NCBI GenBank assembly: GCA_022821275.1
Contig: JAJEDY010000061.1
Coordinates: 1-64,000, forward strand
Reading direction: 5' to 3'
Length of the DNA stretch: 64,000 nucleotides
Origin: Candidatus Latescibacterota bacterium
GTDB lineage: Bacteria > Latescibacterota > UBA2968
Position numbers and translations under genes: made by a program. Of the stretch, positions 53,519 through 62,640 are shown piece after piece (within the stretch, counting starts at the first letter, position 1; every line of letters starts with the position of its first letter). Under the pieces are notes generated by a model that made no database searches, had not been told where the DNA came from, and worked only from the letters and a program-made list of their open reading frames with translations.

Positions 53519-54718
53519 ATGTTTGAAACGCTGACAATGGCGCCTGCAGATCCCATTATAGGATTGACCGAAGCATTCAAAAATGACCCAAATCCCAACA
53601 AAATAAACCTCGGCGTTGGCGTGTACAAAGACGGTGACGGCAACACGCCAATATTCGCCTCTGTGAAAACGGCAGAAGAACGCCTTTTAACACACGAAGA
53701 CACCAAAAATTATCTGGGCATAGAAGGCGACGAAGCGTATAACAAAGCCGTCCAGGAACTCCTCTGGGGAACAGATCACGAAATACTCACCAGTGGACGC
53801 GCGGGAACAGCTCAGGCACCGGGCGGCACGGGCGCATTGCGCATTGCCGGTGACTTTATTCATCAGCACTTCCCCAATGCCCGCATATGGTTAAGCGACC
53901 CCACCTGGGCAAACCACCCCAAAATATTTGAATCTGCCGGCGTACCCACAGCGACCTATCGCTATTACAACCCCGCGTCTTTCGGCCTGGACTTTGACGC
54001 ATTTATCCAGGACCTCGGACAAATCCCCGCTGGCGATGTCGTATTACTACACGGATGTTGTCACAACCCGACCGGCGTCGATCCCTCCGCCGAACAATGG
54101 ACGCAAATAGCCGATGTCGTTGCAGACCGCGGCATCATCCCACTCGTTGACTTTGCCTATCAGGGCCTGGGCAATGGCCTTGTAGAAGACGCCATCGGAC
54201 TCCAATCACTCAGCCGCCCCGGCTGCGAACTCCTCGTTGCCAGTTCCTTCTCCAAAAACTTTGGCCTGTACCGCGAACGCACGGGCGCGTTAACCATCGT
54301 GAGCAAAAACGCCACCACCGTTGAAAAAGCGATGAGCCACATCAAAATCTGCATCCGCACAAATTACTCCAACCCGCCATCGCACGGCGCACAGGCAGTC
54401 GCAACAGTACTCAACGACCCCGACCTGAGGGCACAATGGGACGGCGAAGTAAAAGCCATGCGCGACCGCATCAACAACATGCGCACTCTATTTGTAGATA
54501 CCCTCGAAACAAAAGGCGTACGGCGCGACTTTTCGTTTATCGCGCACCAGAGAGGAATGTTCTCATTCTCCGGACTAACCCCCGAGCAAGTAGAAGCATT
54601 GCGCGAACGATATTCGATATACATCGTCAGTTCGGGACGGATCAACGTGGCGGGCATGACAAAGGACAACATCGGACCGTTGTGTGAAGCGATAGCAGAA
54701 GTATTGGGGGATAAATAA
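53519..54718 (+). CDS. Aspartate/aromatic aminotransferase (class I)
   Basis: A 399-residue PLP aminotransferase of the AspC/TyrB type, starting FETLTMAPADPIIGLTEAF. Key sites: HNPTG (Asn183), DFAYQG (Asp211), SSFSKNFGLYRER (PLP Lys246) and a late SSGRINVAG with the substrate-binding Arg. It would interconvert aspartate or aromatic amino acids with their oxoacids; sequence alone does not separate the two. AAAGGA precedes the ATG. It stands alone between repeat-containing spacers. Confidence 0.93.
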   Translation: MFETLTMAPADPIIGLTEAFKNDPNPNKINLGVGVYKDGDGNTPIFASVKTAEERLLTHEDTKNYLGIEGDEAYNKAVQELLWGTDHEILTSGRAGTAQAPGGTGALRIAGDFIHQHFPNARIWLSDPTWANHPKIFESAGVPTATYRYYNPASFGLDFDAFIQDLGQIPAGDVVLLHGCCHNPTGVDPSAEQWTQIADVVADRGIIPLVDFAYQGLGNGLVEDAIGLQSLSRPGCELLVASSFSKNFGLYRERTGALTIVSKNATTVEKAMSHIKICIRTNYSNPPSHGAQAVATVLNDPDLRAQWDGEVKAMRDRINNMRTLFVDTLETKGVRRDFSFIAHQRGMFSFSGLTPEQVEALRERYSIYIVSSGRINVAGMTKDNIGPLCEAIAEVLGDK

Positions 54719-54724
54719 AAAGCA

Positions 54725-54756
54725 ACCACAGATGAACACGGATAAACACAGATGAA
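54725..54756. repeat. Short A/C/G-rich intergenic repeat
   Basis: CCACAGATGAACACGGATAA followed by ACACAGATGAA: an internally repetitive spacer element (ACAGATGAA twice). Similar elements are known from spacers of many bacterial genomes. It precedes palindrome copy 3. Confidence 0.55.
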
Positions 54757-54774
54757 AGGCAAAAGGCAACACCT

Positions 54775-54807
54775 CTGGATCGCGGCTCAAAAACACACCG
54801 CGATGAC
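54775..54807. repeat. Dispersed palindrome, copy 3
   Basis: CTGGATCGCGG, a loop, then CCGCGATGAC. It shares its outer sequence and stem with copies 1 and 2. The inner stem base pair is lost. Confidence 0.7.
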
Positions 54808-54844
54808 GGCTCTATAGCGCATGAAGCCCTTCCAAGGAGAAATC

Positions 54845-55618
54845 ATGACACTCAAAGACCGCGTAGCAATCGTCACTGGCGCAAGCTCTGGCATTGGGCG
54901 GGGCATTGCATTGGCACTCGCAGGAGAAGGCGCACATGTAGCAGTAGCCGATATTCGGAAAACGCCCAAAAAGGGCATCTATCACGACACTGACCTGACC
55001 ACTTCTACAGTAGAGGAAATAGAAAAACGCGGCGGGAAAGGGATCTTCGTGCAAACCGACGTATCGAATGACGAAGCAGTGAAAACGCTAATTGATCGGA
55101 CCGTCTCTGAATTTGGCACATTGGATATCCTAATAAACAACGCCGGCATCACAATACCCGGCGGCATTGAAGAAACAACCATAGCCGACTACGACACCGT
55201 AATGGGCGTAAACCTTCGGGCACTATATGTAGCCAGCAAACTCGCCATGCCACACCTGAAAAAGCCATCCGGCAGAATCATCCACATCGCATCTGTACAG
55301 TCATTTGGCGGTGGCGGCGGACCCGCGTATGCCGCATCAAAAGCGGGCGTCGTCAACCTCACGCGAGACACCGCCCTGGAACTGGCCCCTTTTGGCGCAA
55401 CCGTCAACGCAATATGCCCGGGCTACATCGAAACGCCCATACAGGATTATCTCACACCGCAGGAAATTGAAGACTGCAAAGTAAAAACCCCACTACCCCG
55501 CCTGGGATTGCCATCGGACATCGGCAACGCCGCGGTATTCTTCGCATCAGACGCCGCCGCCTGGATCACCGGCACAGCCCTGCCCGTGGATGGCGGATGG
55601 ATGGCGTCTATTTTTTAA
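54845..55618 (+). CDS. Short-chain dehydrogenase/reductase
   Basis: A 257-residue classical SDR. The cofactor motif TGASSGIG (11-18), NNAG (98-101) and the catalytic S150, Y162 and K166 (YAASK) are all present, as is the C-terminal GTALPVDGGW. It oxidises or reduces a hydroxy compound with NAD(P); the substrate is unknown. AAGGAGA before ATG 54845 decides the start over 54821. It converges with the CehA/McbA-type gene with six bases between stops. Confidence 0.92.
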   Translation: MTLKDRVAIVTGASSGIGRGIALALAGEGAHVAVADIRKTPKKGIYHDTDLTTSTVEEIEKRGGKGIFVQTDVSNDEAVKTLIDRTVSEFGTLDILINNAGITIPGGIEETTIADYDTVMGVNLRALYVASKLAMPHLKKPSGRIIHIASVQSFGGGGGPAYAASKAGVVNLTRDTALELAPFGATVNAICPGYIETPIQDYLTPQEIEDCKVKTPLPRLGLPSDIGNAAVFFASDAAAWITGTALPVDGGWMASIF

Positions 55619-55624
55619 TTCGCA

Positions 55625-58099
55625 TCAATGCGGTATCCCCAACTGATGCATCCGCCGATGAATCGCTGCACGGGCTTCGACAAAGGGACGTTCCAGGTAT
55701 GCGAGATGGTCCAACTCGCCGTGATGGTGCGTCGCCGTGCCGGGATCGTGTCGGGCAGCGGTTTGGCGGATATACGCCAGATCGCCATCGATAAGCGTCA
55801 GCATATACTGGGCGGCTTCCAGATCGAACATCCACCACTCGCCACCGCAGGCGATATAAATCGGCGACGTATGGGCGAATATCCCTCGTCCCCAGCCATC
55901 GTGATGGGGAACACTCGTATAATTGGGACCGGCACATCGGGCGGCAATCCAGGTATGCCCATCCACCTTCACCTTCGCCTTCAGTTCCAATCGCCGCGCA
56001 CCCTTGTTGTCTTCCGTCGAAGCAACGACGCGCCCCGCCTGCACGATCTCGAGCGTATGAATCGGGAAAATACTCTCTGCCCACGCTTCGACCTCCACCG
56101 TACCTGCCCCTGACAACTGCATCGTATCGCCAACCTGGTGCCCATCTGCGGTAAGGTGAATAATGGGACCTCCGCTGTGAAATGTTCGCCCCTGCGACAC
56201 ACTCTTGCACCAATTATCGTACGTAAATTCCCCATCGGGCAAATAGGCATACGTGCGGTAAATACCAACGGGCACATCGCTACTCATCTTATCCGTTCCG
56301 CCAACCAGCGGCAAGCGGTAACCGCAGTTGAGATAGCGGTAGTATTCCAGATGATTGAACGGCGCATGACGCAGCATCTCCACGCCATCCACGCGACCCG
56401 TGGCAATCAGCGCCGCAGGCTCCCCATTCGGATTCGGGAGATGCGGGACAATAACCGAACCGCCCTGCGCATGACACTGATCTGCCCAATCGCTCATCGT
56501 GATCTCCAGCGTACCACCCAACTCGGACTCACCCGGACCGTCACTACACCACGGCATCACCGGCTCCTTGAGACCCCACAGAATGAGATGCCCTAAAAAG
56601 TGCTGCCTATTCTCCTGGCCCACATAGACGATATTATTCCCATCTTGCGAGATACTCGGTCGTCCCGTAAAATCCTCCGTATTGGTAAAAAGATTGCCCC
56701 ACTGCGACGGAAGCAAATTAACGATATTGAGATCCTCCCCCTGGGACTCCGTATGACTGCCCTGTGTCGAGAGAAAATGAACGTGCGAATCCCCGCTATA
56801 CCATCCCTCTCCATTCATATGAATCCACCGCTTGAGACGCAAAGTCAGTTCACGTTGTCCCGGTTCGATCTTCACCCGCGTCCGCATCGGCTCATACTCA
56901 AATCCCCGGGCGACATCCACAATGACCTCACCGCGCGGCAGCCACCCCTGGCAACGACCGTCAATGTACGCGTAGGTAATTTGCCCAAGTCGAAGATCCC
57001 CGCCGATATCAATATGCCAGCTATCGAGATTGGAATTGACCTGATTGTGATGCCCGTAAGGCTGGTAGGGAATCCCCTCCGGCGAGCGGAAGTGGACGCG
57101 GCATGGAATGGGCTTGTCCGTATCGTCGTCGAGAACCGTAACGTGAACCCAGTTCCGCCCCCGGTCCAGGAGTTCCACGCGCATTCGCGGGGTCTCCACC
57201 ACCTTCTTCTCTTCGACATCACCCCACTTGACCTCGCCCACCTTTTCCTCGCCCTGCTTCACCGTCATCGTAGCCGAAGGCGTGGCAGCGACCTCGACAT
57301 AAGCCGGGCTTGATTTGGAATTCTGCGCTTCTCCCCAACCGGCAAAATCATCATTGACAAAATCATCGGCTGACGCTTCGGGCAGTGGATGCACATAAGT
57401 AGCCGTCCCCCGATCCACCTCCACGCTGAGATCAAACGGTTTTTCCGCATCTTCGGGATGGGTCAGAATCAGACGCGCTTCCCGCTTCCCGTGTCGCACA
57501 AAAGGATGCTCTTCGAGATGCGAAAGCGTAACACCCGCGATAATAAAACGCGGACCACCCGGGATAATCTCCAGCGACTCGACCACGTGATCCAGCAAAG
57601 GATTCTCCCAGACCCACAAAAAATAACCGCGGGACGTACCGCGCGACACCTCGGTCTGACGTCGCCCCATATCCTGCCATCTTCCTTCGTAACGCGGCAA
57701 CAACCGGTCGTTCTGGTCCGGGAGCGCGACAAAGGGCGCGCCGCCGCTGGATAAATGTGCAATTTCAAACCGCTCGCGGATGGGAATGCGGAATGCTTCG
57801 CCATCCGCCATCCGGAACAAATAATCCGCCACGTTCTCCCCCAACGGACCACCCTCCATCAGATCGGAATCCAGCAAGCGATGGGCAATAATCACGCGGC
57901 GTGCCGACTCGTTGATTGGAATGGTCACGCTACCAGAAGCCTCATCCAACGCGATAAAACAATTCGAACCATCGTCATGTACCAAAAATGGCAAACCGCG
58001 GAATAATTGTTTGCCTATGGGGGCATTCGCATTTGCGCCCAAAACTTCAAGCCCCGCATTGCACAACGCCGACAAATCGAGAGGTTGATAGTCTGCCAT
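55625..58099 (-). CDS. CehA/McbA-type PHP-domain metallohydrolase
   Basis: An 824-residue protein. The N-terminal half contains beta-rich segments without a recognised family. The PHP-like metallohydrolase domain begins near residue 440 with GEGWYSGDSHVHFLS (the HxH metal motif) and continues through VIVPHLPNPNGEP and LVGGTDKMSSDVPVG. A C-terminal helical part ends in a His/Arg-rich stretch. Known CehA and McbA enzymes hydrolyse carbamate or ester bonds; this one is far longer. AAAGGA precedes ATG 58099, and the longer frame to 58369 overlaps the dehydratase. No signal peptide is visible. Confidence 0.82.
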   Translation of the reverse strand: MADYQPLDLSALCNAGLEVLGANANAPIGKQLFRGLPFLVHDDGSNCFIALDEASGSVTIPINESARRVIIAHRLLDSDLMEGGPLGENVADYLFRMADGEAFRIPIRERFEIAHLSSGGAPFVALPDQNDRLLPRYEGRWQDMGRRQTEVSRGTSRGYFLWVWENPLLDHVVESLEIIPGGPRFIIAGVTLSHLEEHPFVRHGKREARLILTHPEDAEKPFDLSVEVDRGTATYVHPLPEASADDFVNDDFAGWGEAQNSKSSPAYVEVAATPSATMTVKQGEEKVGEVKWGDVEEKKVVETPRMRVELLDRGRNWVHVTVLDDDTDKPIPCRVHFRSPEGIPYQPYGHHNQVNSNLDSWHIDIGGDLRLGQITYAYIDGRCQGWLPRGEVIVDVARGFEYEPMRTRVKIEPGQRELTLRLKRWIHMNGEGWYSGDSHVHFLSTQGSHTESQGEDLNIVNLLPSQWGNLFTNTEDFTGRPSISQDGNNIVYVGQENRQHFLGHLILWGLKEPVMPWCSDGPGESELGGTLEITMSDWADQCHAQGGSVIVPHLPNPNGEPAALIATGRVDGVEMLRHAPFNHLEYYRYLNCGYRLPLVGGTDKMSSDVPVGIYRTYAYLPDGEFTYDNWCKSVSQGRTFHSGGPIIHLTADGHQVGDTMQLSGAGTVEVEAWAESIFPIHTLEIVQAGRVVASTEDNKGARRLELKAKVKVDGHTWIAARCAGPNYTSVPHHDGWGRGIFAHTSPIYIACGGEWWMFDLEAAQYMLTLIDGDLAYIRQTAARHDPGTATHHHGELDHLAYLERPFVEARAAIHRRMHQLGIPH

Positions 58100-58152
58100 G
58101 ACAGGTATCCTTTCTATTGAGAGACTCGGTGATAGGGTCTGAAGGTGTGCAC

Positions 58153-58185
58153 GCTTACATTTTATAGAGTGTATATATTGCCCGC
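58153..58185. repeat. Dispersed repeat, family B copy 2
   Basis: GCTTACATTTTATAGAGT, then GTATATATTGCCCGC, related to the element at 53363-53400. It lies between the dehydratase stop and the start of the PHP-domain gene and may hold that gene's promoter, given the AT-rich core. Confidence 0.55.
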
Positions 58186-58208
58186 AAACAATAAAATAAC
58201 TGCTGACC

Positions 58209-59897
58209 TCACAAAAAATCCAGATCTGCGCCGAGATGAGCGGGCAAAACGCATTTGGCATACAGGTGTCGCCATCCGCGCTCTGGAATTGGCGAAGGAA
58301 CAAAAGCCTCGCGGCGACGCGCAAGCTCCGCCTCATTGACCAGCAAATCAATACGGCGTTCTCCTGCATTCAACTCAACCATATCGCCATCGCGCACAAA
58401 AGCAAGAGGACCCCCTGTCGCCGCCTCGGGAGAACAGTGCAACACCACCGTACCATAAGACGTCCCACTCATACGCGCATCGGAAATCCGCACCATATCT
58501 TTAACCCCTTTTTGCGCCAGATACTTGGGAATGGGCAGAGATCCCGCCTCCGGGAACCCATCGCCCACGGGACCGGCATTCCGCAAAATCATCACATGAT
58601 CCGGCGTAATATTAAGAGCGGGATCATCAATCCGCGCGGATGCATCCTCAGCAGAATCAAAAACAACCGCAGGACCCCGGTGCGCGAGCAATTCCGGAGA
58701 CGCCGCTGCAACCTTCATCACAGCCCCATCTGGCGCCAGATTCCCGCGAACCACAATCAGCGCGCCCGTCTCCCCGAGAGGATCGTCCAGCGTGCGAATC
58801 GTCGTTTGCCAGGACTGAGGGGGTTGAACCGTCTTCAAAAAATCGCCCAGTGTTTGTCCCGTAATCGTCGGCACAGAACAATCCAGCAGAGACGCCAGCG
58901 CCTTGAGCAACGCGGGAACACCACCCGCCTCGTGAAAATCCTCCATATAACCCACACCTGCGGGCTTGCAATCCACGAGCAAAGGCACCCGTTGCGACAC
59001 ATCGTGCATATCCTCCAGAGTGAGCCGAGTCCCCGCCCGCCGCGCAATCGCCAGAAGATGAACAATCGCATTGGTCGAACCACCCAGCGCATGAAGCACC
59101 GCGAGCGCATTGAGAAAAGACGCCCGCGTGAGCAACTGTTCAGGAAGGCGTTCTGCGCGAGCTATTGCAACCGCCATGCGTCCCGACCGCACACCCACGC
59201 GCAGGCGATCCCCCGTACCCGAAAGCGGTGTCGCCCCACCAGAAACCATCAAACCCAGCGTCTCCACCACACTGGCCATCGTCGAAGCAGTCCCCATAAC
59301 CATACACGTCCCCGGCGTACTGCAAAGCGACTGGGTCACACCTTCGATCTGCTGCTCGCTCAATTCACCAGCGCGAAATTGCGCCCAATAGCGGCGACAA
59401 TCCGTACACGCACCCAATCTTTCACCATGCCACGAACCGGTTCGCATCGCGCCAGATACCACCTGAACAGCGGGAATATTAGCCGAAGCAGCCGCCATCA
59501 ACTGCGCTGGCACAGTCTTATCGCAGCCTCCCATCAGCACCACCGCATCCATAGGTTGCGCCGTAATCAACTCTTCGGTCTCCATAGACAGCAGATTCCG
59601 AAAAAGCATCGTCGTAGGCGAAAAGAAAATCTCATTCAGCGAAATCGTGGGAAACACAAAAGGCAGGCCACCGCCTTCGAGAACCCCGCGTTTAACCGCC
59701 TCGATCAAATCCGGCATATGCCCGTGGCAGGGGTTGTAATCAGAAACCGTCGAAGCAATCCCAATAATGGGACGATCCACATCCTCGCCATCATATCCCG
59801 CAGCAGCGAGAAAAGCCCTGCGAATATACTTGCTAAATTCCGGATCGCCGTAGCTGGTCAAATTCCGGTTGATACCTGTATCTGCCGATTGGGTCAT
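58209..59897 (-). CDS. IlvD/Edd-family dehydratase
   Basis: A 562-residue iron-sulfur dehydratase. The cluster cysteines are C57 (NPCH), C125 (GGCDKTVP) and C198 (TPGTCMVMGTAST). The C-terminal ISDARMSGTSYGTVVLHCSPEAA is the usual substrate loop. The family includes dihydroxy-acid dehydratase and sugar-acid (arabonate, xylonate, gluconate) dehydratases; the sugar-acid type is favoured here by the neighbouring mutase and the nearby glycan island, but not proven. It overlaps the mutase stop as ATGA. Confidence 0.9.
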   Translation of the reverse strand: MTQSADTGINRNLTSYGDPEFSKYIRRAFLAAAGYDGEDVDRPIIGIASTVSDYNPCHGHMPDLIEAVKRGVLEGGGLPFVFPTISLNEIFFSPTTMLFRNLLSMETEELITAQPMDAVVLMGGCDKTVPAQLMAAASANIPAVQVVSGAMRTGSWHGERLGACTDCRRYWAQFRAGELSEQQIEGVTQSLCSTPGTCMVMGTASTMASVVETLGLMVSGGATPLSGTGDRLRVGVRSGRMAVAIARAERLPEQLLTRASFLNALAVLHALGGSTNAIVHLLAIARRAGTRLTLEDMHDVSQRVPLLVDCKPAGVGYMEDFHEAGGVPALLKALASLLDCSVPTITGQTLGDFLKTVQPPQSWQTTIRTLDDPLGETGALIVVRGNLAPDGAVMKVAAASPELLAHRGPAVVFDSAEDASARIDDPALNITPDHVMILRNAGPVGDGFPEAGSLPIPKYLAQKGVKDMVRISDARMSGTSYGTVVLHCSPEAATGGPLAFVRDGDMVELNAGERRIDLLVNEAELARRREAFVPSPIPERGWRHLYAKCVLPAHLGADLDFL

Positions 59898-61738
59898 AAC
59901 GCCACCGCTTTCAGCGCTTGCTCTGCTGAATCGAACATGCCATTGACAATCTCATAGGCGAACTGATCGACATTTTGCCGTGTCTGAGCCAGATCTTCCC
60001 CAGCCAGATCTGCGCGATCAGCCGAAGACGCCGAAACATAATACTTGATCTTGGGTTCTGTACCAGAAGGCCGGGCCGTAACCCGCGTATGCCCTTCTTC
60101 CGTAAAAGTAAAAGCGAGAACATTGCCCGTAGCACCCTGAATCGCACGCGTAGTACCCGTCTGAACATTGCGCACAGTATTGGTCTGGCGATCAACGACC
60201 TCAACCACCTTGCATCCCCCAATTTCAGCAGGGGGATTTTGGCGCAGACCAGTCATAATCTGGGCGATCTCCTCATTGCCCTGCGCGCCTTCCCGATACG
60301 TCGATTTCTGCACCTCGCAAAAATATCCAAACGCGCGATAAATATCATCCAGATAATCCCGCAGCGTGCGACCTTGCCTCTTGAGTTTAGCCGCGCACTC
60401 CGCGAGCAAAACCGCAGCAACAGCCGCATCCTTATCGCGTACAAAATCCGTAAACAAATAACCGTGACTCTCTTCCGTACCAAACACAAAGGTCTCATCA
60501 TCTGACAAATTATTGATCACATCGCCAATATATTTGAACCCAACGAGAAGATTGTCAACAGATATCAGACCAAAATCCCTCGCAATAAGACTGATCAGGT
60601 CCGTCGTAACAATCGTCTTGCACACAACCCCCCTATCGGGCAATCTCCCCCGATTCTCAAGCGCGGCCAAAATATAATAACACAAAACAGCGCCAATCTG
60701 ATTGCCATTAATCGCAAGCTCTTCGGGAGCGGCATCCCAGCCCTTCTGCGGATGGGGCAGCGCACAACCCAGACGATCGGCATCTGGATCGCTCGCCAGA
60801 ACAATATCAGCCCGAACCTGTCTCGCATCTTCAATAGCCAGAGAAAGCGCGCCCGGATCTTCGGGATTTGCCACGCCGCCTGCCACCGTCGGAAAATTGC
60901 CATCTGGAACATCTTGCGCCTCAACAACGCGCAAATGGGAATACCCCAGCCTCTGAAGCGCGGGCACAACACTCGTTGAACCAACGCCGTGCAGCGGCGT
61001 ATAAACGACACGTATATCGCGGGCATCGCAAAGAGAGAGATCGACCAGCTTCTCAACATATTGCGCGTCGAGCTTCTCTTCGAGCACCTCAATCAACCCC
61101 CTTTCAACCCCCTCCGCATAGTCAATTCTATTGAGACGCTTAACAGCACCAACCTCGGCAATAATATTCTTATCGTGTGGTGGAACAACCTGCCCACCAT
61201 CGATCCAGCACGCCTTAAAACCATTATCAGAAGGCGGATTGTGACTCGCGCTAATCACCACACCAGCAACAGCACCCGTCTGGCGCAGCGCAAAAGAAAG
61301 ATGCGGCGTTGCGCGGGGACCATCAAACAGACGCGCAACAATACCATTACCCGCAATAATCGCAGCCGTCTCCCGCGCAAAAACATCCGAATTGTTCCGC
61401 GTATCGTAAGCGATCACCACACCCTTACCCCTGGCATCTTCAATACCCGACTTGAGTATATACTGCGCCAAACCCTGCGCCGCCTCTCCAATCGTCCTCA
61501 AATTGATCCGATTGGGACCCGGTCCCATCTTGCCTCGAATACCGCCCGTACCAAACTCGATATGGATGCGAAAAGCATCTTCAAGCTCGTCTATATCTTC
61601 ATTCTCAACGAGCAATTGAATTTCCGGTACAAAATCGGCAAATACTGAATCAGTAAGCCATTGCGAAAGCGCTCGAAATGCCTCGGCAGAAAGCCTGTTC
61701 TCTGTCACCCAGTCTTTGATCTGCTGATGTATCGTCAT
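59894..61738 (-). CDS. Phosphohexomutase (phosphoglucomutase/phosphomannomutase)
   Basis: A 614-residue member of the alpha-D-phosphohexomutase family. The catalytic Ser165 lies in SASHNPPSDNGFK, the metal loop is DPDADRLG, the sugar loop is GTEESHGY and the phosphate-binding loop is RPSGTEPKIKYY. It would convert hexose-1-phosphates and hexose-6-phosphates. The longer form, about 600 residues, matches PGM2-like enzymes. AGGAG precedes the ATG. It is the first gene of a two-gene operon with the dehydratase. Confidence 0.93.
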   Translation of the reverse strand: MTIHQQIKDWVTENRLSAEAFRALSQWLTDSVFADFVPEIQLLVENEDIDELEDAFRIHIEFGTGGIRGKMGPGPNRINLRTIGEAAQGLAQYILKSGIEDARGKGVVIAYDTRNNSDVFARETAAIIAGNGIVARLFDGPRATPHLSFALRQTGAVAGVVISASHNPPSDNGFKACWIDGGQVVPPHDKNIIAEVGAVKRLNRIDYAEGVERGLIEVLEEKLDAQYVEKLVDLSLCDARDIRVVYTPLHGVGSTSVVPALQRLGYSHLRVVEAQDVPDGNFPTVAGGVANPEDPGALSLAIEDARQVRADIVLASDPDADRLGCALPHPQKGWDAAPEELAINGNQIGAVLCYYILAALENRGRLPDRGVVCKTIVTTDLISLIARDFGLISVDNLLVGFKYIGDVINNLSDDETFVFGTEESHGYLFTDFVRDKDAAVAAVLLAECAAKLKRQGRTLRDYLDDIYRAFGYFCEVQKSTYREGAQGNEEIAQIMTGLRQNPPAEIGGCKVVEVVDRQTNTVRNVQTGTTRAIQGATGNVLAFTFTEEGHTRVTARPSGTEPKIKYYVSASSADRADLAGEDLAQTRQNVDQFAYEIVNGMFDSAEQALKAVAL

Positions 61739-61766
61739 AAATGCTCCTATTTACATTTGTACGCCA

Positions 61767-61796
61767 TATATTGCCATCTACAGACCACCGTGTCAA
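61767..61796 (-). promoter_or_regulatory. Possible promoter for the mutase operon
   Basis: A perfect TTGACA (minus strand, 61791-61796) lies upstream of the mutase. The matching -10 box is weak: CAATAT or the TATATG just after it, at 17 or 20 bases. Confidence 0.35.
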
Positions 61797-61849
61797 GCCC
61801 AGAACCAAAACTACTTGACTTTAGCACTCATTTTTGCCCTATTTTGAAA

Positions 61850-62596
61850 ATGCTCACATCAATCCTCATCGCCATTGGCCTTGTACTGGGTATCCCCCTC
61901 GCAATACTGGCACTCTTCATATTCTTGCCAATCCGCGCAGGCGCAACGGGATACTACCGCGAAAATGACTACAGCATATCCGGTTTTGCGCGTGGCTGTG
62001 CCGGGCTATGTGGTATTATCTGCGACATTGACAAAAAGGGATTGCAACTGCGCGTCGTTATCGGACGCTGGACCGCGTGGCGCCCCGGGGAAAAACCGCC
62101 ATCAGCAACAGCACCCCCCGAAAAAGATACCTCCCCCGAACCAAAACGGGACAGACCTGAAAAAAAATCACATCCGACAGCAAAACCCTCCTATTGGTCG
62201 CGGCTGCAGGCCTTGCACGCAAAAGTGGAACAATATCTTAAAGATGCGCGCCCCATCCTGACGCGATTCGTGAAACGGTTATCAAAAACAATAGCATTTC
62301 AGCACCTGAAATTGAATCTGGAATTAGGGACAGATGATCCTGCCCTCACCGGGCGTCTATTTGGATATATCGAAGCATTCAAACGCATCTTTGGCAAACG
62401 CATCCACATCTCAATCACCCCTGATTTTCTCCAACCGCGCTTTGCCGGATCGGGATACTTGAGACTCTCCATATATCTTCACCGTTTGATATTCGCCGCA
62501 CTCGCCCTTGCTGTGCGCGGCGGACTCTGGCGCGCAAAAATCTGGTGGACAAAACGCAAAAACAGGCGCAAAATTCCTCTAACTGCTGGGGGATAG
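61850..62596 (+). CDS. DUF2953-like membrane protein
   Basis: A 248-residue protein with an N-terminal hydrophobic helix (ILIAIGLVLGIPLAILALF), a charged Pro/Lys-rich middle and a C-terminal half (FQHLKLNLELGTDDPALTGRLFGYIEAF) that resembles DUF2953/YtfI-type proteins. In spore formers such a gene sits next to ytfJ, and the same order occurs here, which supports the call. The function is not known. ATG 61850 starts the hydrophobic helix; the upstream extension overlaps the mutase and is rejected. Confidence 0.75.
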   Translation: MLTSILIAIGLVLGIPLAILALFIFLPIRAGATGYYRENDYSISGFARGCAGLCGIICDIDKKGLQLRVVIGRWTAWRPGEKPPSATAPPEKDTSPEPKRDRPEKKSHPTAKPSYWSRLQALHAKVEQYLKDARPILTRFVKRLSKTIAFQHLKLNLELGTDDPALTGRLFGYIEAFKRIFGKRIHISITPDFLQPRFAGSGYLRLSIYLHRLIFAALALAVRGGLWRAKIWWTKRKNRRKIPLTAGG

Positions 62597-62640
62597 GGCT
62601 AACTACTGATTATTATGACTATACTTTTTCGGGAGGAAAC

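Noticed and set aside
58236-59957. A 573-codon plus-strand frame opposite the IlvD/Edd dehydratase
   Set aside because: Composition is dominated by Arg, His and Asn, no domain is visible, and the minus-strand gene has all three cluster cysteines.
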